39,662 nt of DNA, from positions 1 through 39,662 of the forward strand of contig RFIA01000173.1 in the NCBI GenBank assembly GCA_003695675.1, written 5' to 3'. Position numbers and translations under genes: made by a program. Position 1 is the stretch's first letter. Each line of letters opens with the position of its first letter. A model generated the notes under the pieces. The model ran no database searches. It was given only the letters and a program-made list of their open reading frames with translations, and was not told the origin of the DNA. The DNA is from Chloroflexota bacterium. Lineage in GTDB: Bacteria; Chloroflexota; Anaerolineae; Aggregatilineales; Phototrophicaceae. This document shows positions 32,276 through 39,662 of the stretch, piece after piece.

Positions 32276-34402
32276 ATGAATAATAACAACGCAAATGACA
32301 ATTATAACGACAATAACGAGGCGTGGCAGCGAGCGTTAGAGGCTGCGGGCAATGTCCGCAGACCGCGTTCTCAAGATGGTATCAGCCTTCGCGAGCAAGT
32401 TTATGCGCGGTCATATCGCATTGGTCAAGCGGCGGATCGCCTCAATTTTCAAGCGCGAACGATTGAACAAGCGATTACCCACGGTCTCCTTAACGCATTT
32501 ATCGATCCCGATAATGTCCAACGCATTCCCGCCGGAGAAGTTGAAGCCGCAAAAGCAGAGCCTGCCCTCTATGAAGAAATTGCCGGATACCAGCGTGTCA
32601 AGGTCAATGACCTCATTTTGGCGCGTGATGCCGATGAACGCGGCGTGCGAGCAGACCTCAGAGAAGCCCATCTTAGCGCCACTAAATCATCGTGGAATCA
32701 ATTACGTGGGCGTTGGGATTTGCCAGAAACATGGCAAGAATTTCGCGAAAGAGTCAAAAAAGGGCGTCAGGAAAGAAATGCCCGAAAAAGAGAAGAGCGC
32801 CGCCGCAAAAAAATTGAACGACGACGTAAACGACGTGAGCGCGAAGCCCAACTACGAGAACAATTACTTGAATTATTCCCTGATTGGCAGCATGAAGAAC
32901 GCCAAGAACAACAAGTCAGCTTGCACATTGGCGGGCCAAACAGTGGCAAAACGCATGATGCGCTCGAAGCACTCATCGAAGCGGAAACCGGCTGGTATCT
33001 CGCTCCACTACGTTTGCTAGCGTATGAAATCTTCGACCGGCTCAATCGGCGCGGTGTGCTCTGTAATCTGCTCACCGGCGAGGAACATATACCCGTACCG
33101 GGCGCAACGATCACGGCTGCAACCATTGAGATGTTCAACCCCCAACAAAGCGGCGAACTCGTCATCATTGATGAAGCTCAAATGTTGGCCGACTCTGATC
33201 GCGGATGGGCATGGACACGCGCCCTCATGGAAGCAAAATCGCCAGAGATTCACGTCATCGGCCCGAAGACCGCTCAGAATCTGATCGAACGCATGGCGGC
33301 TGCCGCCGACTTACCCGTTCATACAACTGTACACGACCGGCTGACGCCAATACGAGTCGCCAACAAATTTTGGCCGTTGGACAAGATACCCGACCACACG
33401 ATTGTTGTCGCCTTTTCGCGGCAGACGGTGTTACATCTCAAAACCGAGTTGGAACTCAAAGGACGATCTGTTTCGGTCGTTTATGGCAGTTTGCCTCCGG
33501 AGGTACGCCGTAAACAGGCGGACCGCTTCGCCGATGGCGAGACACAAATCTGCATTGCTACAGATGCAGTCGGCATGGGACTCAATCTCCCGGCAGACAA
33601 CGTCTGCTTTTATGAGATTGAAAAATTCGACGGCAAGCAAATTCGTCGTTTATTACCCGCCGAAGTCCAACAGATTGGCGGGCGTGCCGGGCGATATGGA
33701 CTCAGCAGCGAAGGGGTTGTCGGCGCGACGACCCGACGCAATTTACGCTTCATCGAGAAAACTTTTTATGCAGACGCACCGACGCTCACACATGCGCGTA
33801 TCGCACCAACTGTCGATGACCTGATGCTGCTGCCGGGTCATCTCTCTGAACAATTGCAACAATGGGCTAAGCTGCAATCAATTCCGCAAAAACTGCGAGA
33901 AACGATCAAAACGGCTGATTTAAGCGAACGTATCGAATTAGCCAAAATGCTGACGAGCGAAGAAATTCAACGACTCGGTCTCGACGCTGCCTTGCAACTC
34001 GTCAACGCGCCGACGCGCAAAAGCAGCCGCCTATATTGGCGCGAGTGTACCAGTGCAATTCTCGCTGATGAGCCGATGCCACTGCCACCGAATCCACCGC
34101 GCACGATACAATCAAGCCGGGCGCTTGACCGTACCGAGTCGTGTATTTCGTGCGCGGATATTTACATGTGGCTCGCACATCGTCGAGAATTTCATGTGTA
34201 TGGCCCGGAATTACAACTTGTGCGTGAAGCACGCATCGATTGGTCGAATCGGATTGATGAGGCGTTGCTACGCAAAGTGGACACATCGCGACGCTGCCCG
34301 AAATGTGGCCGTTCCCTGTCGCCGAAACATCGTCACAAACTATGTGATGATTGCTACTATGTGACTTGGGATTACGAACTCGATTATGAGTTTGATGAGT
34401 AA
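32276..34402 (+). CDS. SUV3-like RNA helicase with N-terminal HTH and C-terminal zinc ribbon
   Basis: A 708-residue protein. Order: an Asn/Asp-rich start; an excisionase/MerR-like helix-turn-helix (YRIGQAADRLNFQARTIEQA and following, about 47-92); a polar region; a very basic stretch (about 164-195); then a superfamily 2 helicase core. The core matches SUV3: Walker A GGPNSGKT (219-226), YLAPLRLLA, LLTGEEH, DEAQ (299-302) with RGWAWTRAL, VAFSRQTV, VVYGSLPPEVRRKQA, ATDAVGMGLNLP and QIGGRAGRYG. SUV3 unwinds RNA, in mitochondria as part of the degradosome. The tail has CPKCG (674-678) and CDDC (690-693), a probable zinc ribbon. The RNA or DNA target is unknown. Transcription appears leaderless. 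Confidence 0.88.
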   Translation: MNNNNANDNYNDNNEAWQRALEAAGNVRRPRSQDGISLREQVYARSYRIGQAADRLNFQARTIEQAITHGLLNAFIDPDNVQRIPAGEVEAAKAEPALYEEIAGYQRVKVNDLILARDADERGVRADLREAHLSATKSSWNQLRGRWDLPETWQEFRERVKKGRQERNARKREERRRKKIERRRKRREREAQLREQLLELFPDWQHEERQEQQVSLHIGGPNSGKTHDALEALIEAETGWYLAPLRLLAYEIFDRLNRRGVLCNLLTGEEHIPVPGATITAATIEMFNPQQSGELVIIDEAQMLADSDRGWAWTRALMEAKSPEIHVIGPKTAQNLIERMAAAADLPVHTTVHDRLTPIRVANKFWPLDKIPDHTIVVAFSRQTVLHLKTELELKGRSVSVVYGSLPPEVRRKQADRFADGETQICIATDAVGMGLNLPADNVCFYEIEKFDGKQIRRLLPAEVQQIGGRAGRYGLSSEGVVGATTRRNLRFIEKTFYADAPTLTHARIAPTVDDLMLLPGHLSEQLQQWAKLQSIPQKLRETIKTADLSERIELAKMLTSEEIQRLGLDAALQLVNAPTRKSSRLYWRECTSAILADEPMPLPPNPPRTIQSSRALDRTESCISCADIYMWLAHRREFHVYGPELQLVREARIDWSNRIDEALLRKVDTSRRCPKCGRSLSPKHRHKLCDDCYYVTWDYELDYEFDE

Positions 34403-34448
34403 AAATTTTGCATCAACGATGGCAACTATCGATTAATCCAGCGCTGTT

Positions 34449-36422
34449 TTACTTGGCTAGCCCCTCCATTTCAAGATAATCGGCAGGCACGATGTCATCG
34501 GCGGGGATGGCCAAATAATCAAGCAATTCTTGAATCAGGTCGGCTTTCTTCTCGCTGTCCGCCTCCGACCATGTACGGCTCTTGATTTCGATGAAAGGCT
34601 CCGGCAATTCAGGATCAATCACCCGGTCATAGTTGACATACATGAGCACGCCTTTATAGCGAATATGCCAGCGCAAACGATCCTTCTCTAAATTACGCTC
34701 AGCTTTCGGCTGAAAGTATTCGCGATAAAAACGCAGCGAACGGTCGGCATCGGCAATAAAACGCGAATGGGACAAGACAACTGCCGAGTGGAAAACATGT
34801 TCTTTGGCTGGTGTCGTCAACGTCAGGCGGCTGCGCACCTGTGGCACCTCAAGTCCGGCATCGATACTTTCGTCCTCACGATAGCGTAGACGCGCCTCAT
34901 CAAACAAGAAATACGTGTCATACTGTTGATAATGAATATGCTTGACGATTTCAACATCAGGATGATTGAGTAAGCGGTCAATCGCAGCCTCGTCACGCAA
35001 GACGGCTTTGGCCTGCACCTCATAACTCTCGCCTTGTTCAATACCCCCAATAGCGAGTAATTTGCTGAGAATATCGCCTTCCCGTTCAATGAGAAACGAA
35101 TCAATTTGCCGGGCATAATCTGCTGCCTGTGCCAACAATTCGGTTTCATTGAGTGTCAACAACTCGCGATTGAGCATCAACCATTGACCATTGCACATCA
35201 CATGGACAACATCGGTGCTCTTGGCTGCATACACAATCCGCGCATAAATACCATCTGGGTCGCGCTCAAATTGCGGCATATTATGTACCGGATGCGCATC
35301 CATGACGATGATGTCCGCCCGCTTGCCAACTTCGAGGCTGCCGGTCACATCACCGAGATACATGGCTTCGGCACCTTGCCGTGTCGCCATCAATAACGCT
35401 TGTTTGGCCGGAACAGCCGTCGGGTCATTGGCTTTGGTCTTAGCGAGGATAGCGGCAAGGCGCACTTCCTCAAACATATCGAGAGCATTATTGCTTGATG
35501 TACCATCTGTGCCAATTCCAACGATGAGTTTCTCTTCAAGCATTTCGGCAATGGGCGCAATACCCGCCGCGACCTTCAGATTACTTGATGGGCAATGTGC
35601 GACCGTCGCGCCATGATGCCGTATCATGCGCATCTCGCTGCGGTCGATGTGGACACAATGCGCCGCGAGCACTCTAGCATCGAATAAACGCGCATTCTGC
35701 ATACGTGGGATAACACGATTGCCATAAATGCGGATATTGTCTTCAACTTCAAGGGCCGTCTCCGAAATATGAATCAGCAATGGCACATCAAATTCGGCTG
35801 CAAGACGGGCACATTGCTCAAGCATTTCATCCGTGACCGTATAGGGCGCGTGCGGCGCAATCGCAGGCGTAATCAACGAATGGCCCCGCCATTCTTCGAT
35901 AAATCGACGTGTATAAGCCAGACTCTGATCGTAACTCTCGGCATCCGGCGCGGGAAATTTAAGGATGGTTTCTCCAAGCACGCCGCGCATCCCGACTTCG
36001 GCGGTCGCTGCGGCGACATCGGCCTCATAGTAATACATATCGGCAAAACTCGTGATTCCACTACGGATCATTTCGGCACAAGCAATTTTCGTCCCCAAGC
36101 GACAAAATTCTGGTGTGACGAATTCGCGCTCCGTCGGCATGATGTAACCCATCAACCACACATCGAGGCGCAAATCATCGGCTAAGCCGCGTAGTAATGT
36201 CATCGGGACGTGGGTGTGTGTGTTGACAAGACCGGGTAAGATATACTGTCCGGCACAATCAACGATGTTGTCGGCCTCATAGTGTGCCAAAATTTCATCA
36301 CGTGTCCCAACGGCAATGATGTCCGCATCCTTCACAGCGACAGCGCCATCAACAATCACATCGAATTGCTTGTTCATCGTAATCACTGCGTCGCCTTGTA
36401 TAATCGTATCCACTTGTTTCAT
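34449..36422 (-). CDS. mtaD: MTA/SAH-deaminase-type amidohydrolase fused to a CYTH domain
   Basis: A 657-residue two-domain protein. Residues 1 to about 430 are an amidohydrolase of the 5'-methylthioadenosine/S-adenosylhomocysteine deaminase group: NTHTHVPMTLLRG with metal ligands His69 and His71, APHAPYT, LIHISET (His218), HCVHID and GTDGTSSNN (Asp305). After a linker, residues about 466-640 form a CYTH domain: YEVQAKAVL, YDTYFLFD, RLRYRE, LSHSRFI, RWHIRYKGVLMYVNYDRV and FIEIKSRTW. CYTH domains bind and hydrolyse or cyclise tri- or polyphosphorylated substrates. The deaminase family is normally about 430 residues, so this is a fusion. ATG 36422 is used, with AAAGGG about 11 bases upstream; a perfect TATAAT lies on this strand at 36468-36463. 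No assembly join is evident, as the frame is continuous. Confidence 0.88.
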   Translation of the reverse strand: MKQVDTIIQGDAVITMNKQFDVIVDGAVAVKDADIIAVGTRDEILAHYEADNIVDCAGQYILPGLVNTHTHVPMTLLRGLADDLRLDVWLMGYIMPTEREFVTPEFCRLGTKIACAEMIRSGITSFADMYYYEADVAAATAEVGMRGVLGETILKFPAPDAESYDQSLAYTRRFIEEWRGHSLITPAIAPHAPYTVTDEMLEQCARLAAEFDVPLLIHISETALEVEDNIRIYGNRVIPRMQNARLFDARVLAAHCVHIDRSEMRMIRHHGATVAHCPSSNLKVAAGIAPIAEMLEEKLIVGIGTDGTSSNNALDMFEEVRLAAILAKTKANDPTAVPAKQALLMATRQGAEAMYLGDVTGSLEVGKRADIIVMDAHPVHNMPQFERDPDGIYARIVYAAKSTDVVHVMCNGQWLMLNRELLTLNETELLAQAADYARQIDSFLIEREGDILSKLLAIGGIEQGESYEVQAKAVLRDEAAIDRLLNHPDVEIVKHIHYQQYDTYFLFDEARLRYREDESIDAGLEVPQVRSRLTLTTPAKEHVFHSAVVLSHSRFIADADRSLRFYREYFQPKAERNLEKDRLRWHIRYKGVLMYVNYDRVIDPELPEPFIEIKSRTWSEADSEKKADLIQELLDYLAIPADDIVPADYLEMEGLAK

Positions 36423-36516
36423 CACTAGATTCGCCCTTTCCACCCAATTGACAATTTGCGCAATTATAGCGTTAGTGTAAACTTTGTGATAGCGCCTTGC
36501 GAGAAGAGTAACCTTT

Positions 36517-38670
36517 ATGCGTAGACGATTACAACCCCATCACATTTATATTGTCGAAGCCGCGCTGACCGGCGCTTTTTTTGTGCAATCGCTGCGATTC
36601 CTCATTGGGATGATTTACAGCCGGACGGCGGGCGCCTCTATCGTGAATTCGCTGCCGTCGAGTCAAATTCCGACAGATATTCCTAACCTTGCTGAGCCAT
36701 CAATCGTCAGCACTGAAGTCACGTATTTGATTTTCATCGTTGTTGCCTTGCCTTTATTGACATTGATTTTAGGGCGCTTCAAGTGGTGGTTGACAATCGG
36801 CACAATTATTCTCGCTGTCGGGCGCTTCTTGATGTTATCACAGGCGGATAGCACATCATTCACACCGACGATGGCGGCTTCACTCGCTGTAGCCGGTGGA
36901 CTAGTTGTCATTGCCCAAGTCGTCCGTTTTCGATTGCAAAGTCTACCCTATTTTTTCATACTCGGTCTTGGAATAGATCAACTTCTCCGTGCAGTCGGCA
37001 ATACTGTTGACCCGTCATTCGACAGCGATTATCAACCAACACAAATCGTCTTATCCCTCATTGCAATTGCATTAAGCATACTCGTATTTATCTGGGAACG
37101 GCGCAGATTACAAGCGGCGACCGACACACGCGCTGTGTCTGCCGATCATGGTTTGCTTCCATTTTGGAGCGGAATCGCACTGGCCGGATTGTTATTTATT
37201 GAACTTTCGCTATTAGCCTTGCCCAATGCGATAGCTGGTCGTGCTGATGCTGACTACACGACCTTTGTTCCGTTCACCCTTCTCGCGACTTTGCTGCCCT
37301 TGCTGCCACAGATTCGTGTTCGTGCCCGCAACTTCATTCTGTTATTCGACAGTGGTGTGCGAGGTTGGGCATGGTTGCTCATCATCGCCTTGATGATTGT
37401 CTTCGGCACACGAATACAAACGGTGCTGTTATCAAATGATGCCATCAATATCGGTGAGATACAACTCGGCGCCATTGCCCTCGTTATCTCACAATTCATG
37501 GTGAGTATGATGTGGTGGTGGTTGGCACGACCACGCGGCGAGCAAGAACGCACCTTCGCTGGCTTATGGTTGATTATCAGTGTCGGCGTCTTCGCGCTCC
37601 TCATCGCCGGGGATTTCTTCACGTATGAATATGCGTTCGTGCGCAATCTGCGCCCCGAACTTGACTTCCTCAACCCAATTATTCCGCCACTGCTGCGTGG
37701 ATTTCGCGGGTTAGGATTGCCGATTATTTTATTCGCCCTCTTTCTAGCGGGGATTCCGATGTTGTATTGGCATCGCCGAGTCCCATGGCAAGGGGGTTCG
37801 GGATGGGCGACATTATTCTCACTCTTGACAATTGTTGGTGCGGCCATCGGCGCGGCCTTCGCTGCACGCCCACCATTGGTTGAAAGCGAAACAAATATTG
37901 AGCGAATGCGCGTCGCAACTTACAACATTCATGCCGCTTATGACGAGTTTTTCAATTATGACCTCGAACAAATCGCTTTTGACATTCAAGTCAGTGGGGC
38001 GAGTGTTGTCTTGTTACAAGAGATTGAAGCCGGGCGGCTGACAAGTTTTGGTGTCGATCAACCGTTATGGTTAGCGCGGCAATTGGGCATGGATGTGCGT
38101 TTTTATCCGACCAACGAAGGCTTACAGGGGCTTGCGGTGCTCTCAAAAGTGCCGATTGTCTTCGATGAAGGCGACTTACTCACGAGTGAGGGGAATCAAA
38201 CCGGCTTGCAACACGTACAAATCCGCCCGGATGATGGCATTATCACGATCTACAATACTTGGCTTGGTTTATTACAAGATCGCGGCGACAATCGTCCTAT
38301 CGAAGAACAAGAGCAAGATCAACAACAACAGCTTGAAGAATTGTTATTGCTGATTGCCGAAGACCATCTCACACCGGAGGGCCAGCCGGGTCAATTGGGG
38401 CGCACAATTCTCGGTGGCACATTCAACAATGTTCCGGACTCGCCGCTTCTCGAACGTGTCCGAGAAATCGGTTTGATCGATCCACACGATACAGATACAT
38501 TTGAAGACTTCACTACATTACGGCGGACGGGGATTCGCGCCCGTGTCGATTACTTGTGGCTCAATAGTCTCGAACTATGCGGCGCGAATGTCTTGCAGGA
38601 TTCTGCTTCCGATCATCACTTAGCCTTTGCTTCGGTCAAAATTCGGCGTGGTGCTGACTGCGAAGCGTGA
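36517..38670 (+). CDS. Polytopic membrane protein with C-terminal endonuclease/exonuclease/phosphatase domain
   Basis: A 717-residue protein. Residues 1 to about 455 hold about ten hydrophobic helices. Residues about 464-712 resemble the EEP fold, probably on the outer face: MRVATYNIHAAYD (464 onward), LLQEIEAGRL with Glu502, then GGTFNNVPDSPL where the family normally has GDFN, a late RVDYLWLN, and SDHHLAF with Asp699-His700. Catalytic Asn, Glu, Asp and His are recognisable except that the GDFN Asp is Thr635. Family members cut nucleic acids, phosphoinositides, sphingomyelin or ceramide phosphates. A membrane-lipid substrate is plausible given the membrane domain, but unproven. AGAAGAG lies about 10 bases upstream. 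It ends 51 bases inside the convergent EamA gene. Confidence 0.85.
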   Translation: MRRRLQPHHIYIVEAALTGAFFVQSLRFLIGMIYSRTAGASIVNSLPSSQIPTDIPNLAEPSIVSTEVTYLIFIVVALPLLTLILGRFKWWLTIGTIILAVGRFLMLSQADSTSFTPTMAASLAVAGGLVVIAQVVRFRLQSLPYFFILGLGIDQLLRAVGNTVDPSFDSDYQPTQIVLSLIAIALSILVFIWERRRLQAATDTRAVSADHGLLPFWSGIALAGLLFIELSLLALPNAIAGRADADYTTFVPFTLLATLLPLLPQIRVRARNFILLFDSGVRGWAWLLIIALMIVFGTRIQTVLLSNDAINIGEIQLGAIALVISQFMVSMMWWWLARPRGEQERTFAGLWLIISVGVFALLIAGDFFTYEYAFVRNLRPELDFLNPIIPPLLRGFRGLGLPIILFALFLAGIPMLYWHRRVPWQGGSGWATLFSLLTIVGAAIGAAFAARPPLVESETNIERMRVATYNIHAAYDEFFNYDLEQIAFDIQVSGASVVLLQEIEAGRLTSFGVDQPLWLARQLGMDVRFYPTNEGLQGLAVLSKVPIVFDEGDLLTSEGNQTGLQHVQIRPDDGIITIYNTWLGLLQDRGDNRPIEEQEQDQQQQLEELLLLIAEDHLTPEGQPGQLGRTILGGTFNNVPDSPLLERVREIGLIDPHDTDTFEDFTTLRRTGIRARVDYLWLNSLELCGANVLQDSASDHHLAFASVKIRRGADCEA

Positions 38671-39600
38671 GGACGCCTGCCCTTTCGTCACCAAAACGAC
38701 GCCAATCATAATCAACAGACTGCCGGGAATTTGTAACGCATTGGGCACTTCACCAAGCGCAAAGAAGGCAAAAATAGAACTGAGAACGATCACACTTTGC
38801 CCGGCGACAGACACAACCGTCGCTGGAATGTATTTGAGCGCATAATTCAGTAACGGATGTGTCATGAGTTGTGCGGACAACGTGAGCAAAATCATCCACA
38901 AAAAGCCATTCGCTGAATAACCCACCATCGGTGTTTTCGTCACGACAATAGCGGTCAACATGCTGATGGCGCCGGCGGTGAAGAGAATCCAGATATACGG
39001 AATCAGCAAGATGCCCGCCCGAAACTTGCGCCCAATGATGAGATAAAACGAATGGGTGATGGCGGCAAAAATCGCCAAACCGATGCCCGTCAATGGATTG
39101 GCACCGAATTCAACCGACTGTGCGCCAGCCAATGCGATGACGACACCGCCGAGAATCGCCACACTAATCCCGTACCACACCTTACGCCCGAAAATTGCGC
39201 CGAGTATGCTGACTTCAATCAAGGCAACCCACAACGGACTCGATAAGCTCAATACATTGGTGACGAGCACGCTGGCATTTTCAAACGCCATCGTCATCGA
39301 GATAAAATGCAGTGCCAACCACACCCCCGCAAGCGCAGCATAAAAGATTTGTTTACGACTCAGCGTAACAAGGGCGTGACGATATTGCCCCCACGCAAGC
39401 GGCGTGAGCAAGACCGAAGCCACAATCAAACGAAAGGCGACAATCATCAACGACGGCACATCTTCGGCCTGTGCGTTACGGATGAAGACGGCAGCCATTG
39501 ACCCGACAGTAATCGCAATTGCCAACGCAATATAACCGCGCCAATAGATGACACTCGCGAGGAAACCGGATTGCGTTCTCGATGCGGCAACCGATTTCAT
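38620..39600 (-). CDS. EamA/DMT-family transporter
   Basis: A 326-residue membrane protein with about ten helices in two EamA repeats. The first is around GSMAAVFIRNAQAEDVP and FRLIVASVLLTPLAW. The second contains the PLLNYALKYIPATVVSVAG and LGEVPNALQIPGSLLIMIGVVLV motifs, the usual ends of the repeats. The family exports or imports amino acids, sugars or metabolites, and the substrate cannot be told. ATG 39600 is preferred to TTG 39621 because GGGGAG lies 9 bases before it. Its 3' end overlaps the end of the upstream convergent gene by 51 bases with no terminator between. The 62 bases to the window edge show only the ribosome site and leader. Confidence 0.9.
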   Translation of the reverse strand: MKSVAASRTQSGFLASVIYWRGYIALAIAITVGSMAAVFIRNAQAEDVPSLMIVAFRLIVASVLLTPLAWGQYRHALVTLSRKQIFYAALAGVWLALHFISMTMAFENASVLVTNVLSLSSPLWVALIEVSILGAIFGRKVWYGISVAILGGVVIALAGAQSVEFGANPLTGIGLAIFAAITHSFYLIIGRKFRAGILLIPYIWILFTAGAISMLTAIVVTKTPMVGYSANGFLWMILLTLSAQLMTHPLLNYALKYIPATVVSVAGQSVIVLSSIFAFFALGEVPNALQIPGSLLIMIGVVLVTKGQASSRFAVSTTPNFDRSKG

Positions 39601-39662
39601 AAACGAATTCTCCCCAGCCAATTCAACGCCTCGATTGCCCGATACTCGCGAGTATCACCCCC

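Noticed and set aside
36448-36470. TTGACA and TATAGC as a promoter for the membrane-EEP gene
   Set aside because: Only 11 bases separate them, too short for a sigma-70-type promoter.

Overview
The window reads as a stretch of bacterial chromosome, most likely from a Chloroflexota (Anaerolineae-like) genome. The clues are a class II HMG-CoA reductase / archaeal-type HMG-CoA synthase / SCP2-type thiolase / DUF35 cluster, an LPXTG-type sorting signal ending in [11 protein letters not shown], an RND pump with a very large repetitive extracellular insert, a SUV3-like helicase and a membrane pyrophosphatase. The lineage is an inference from gene content; no rRNA or other marker gene is present. I see no phage, insertion sequence, CRISPR array or tRNA. 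Coding density is high, with no gene-free gap over 300 bases.

Layout. 1-5860: 3' part of a giant repeat plus beta-helix surface protein, then a small LPATG-anchored surface protein, closed by a terminator. 5962-8534: Gfo/Idh/MocA dehydrogenase and an MFS transporter. 8572-10926: a cytochrome c lipoprotein behind a good promoter and an 18-bp perfect palindrome, then a Tat-exported protein with a strong terminator. 10934-12661: L-ribulokinase (minus strand) with a palindromic operator at its predicted start point. 12877-18348: a 1645-residue RND permease and a small membrane protein. 18363-20928: a serine-palmitoyltransferase-like enzyme (minus), a 77-residue membrane protein (plus) and a secreted polysaccharide deacetylase (minus). 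21090-25330: the mevalonate cluster. 25346-27424: membrane pyrophosphatase (minus). 27655-32204: YraN, MiaA, an exported protein, an FHA-winged-helix regulator, an RmlC-like cupin and a glycosyltransferase. 32276-34402: the SUV3-like helicase. 34449-36422: an MTA/SAH-deaminase-type amidohydrolase fused to a CYTH domain (minus). 36517-39600: a polytopic membrane protein fused to an endonuclease/exonuclease/phosphatase domain, and a convergent, overlapping EamA transporter.

How the genes work together. The clearest unit is the mevalonate cluster. HMG-CoA reductase, HMG-CoA synthase and a thiolase-fold protein are separated by only 3 and 6 bases, and a DUF35 (OB-fold) scaffold follows. In archaea these last three types form one complex that passes acetoacetyl-CoA to HMG-CoA synthase. 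Here the thiolase-fold partner has lost its nucleophilic cysteine (Asp83 instead) and the GHP histidine (Asn332), and DUF35 has lost most zinc-ribbon cysteines and is split by an in-frame TAG. The synthase and reductase keep their catalytic residues. This is the most unusual system here. Envelope functions dominate the rest: surface adhesins, export, glycan modification, and possible sphingoid-lipid synthesis.

Other points of interest are the new-looking domain combinations (excisionase-like HTH + SUV3 helicase + zinc ribbon; deaminase + CYTH; FHA + OmpR-type winged helix; polytopic membrane domain + EEP domain with an altered GDFN motif) and several well-formed palindromic candidate operators.
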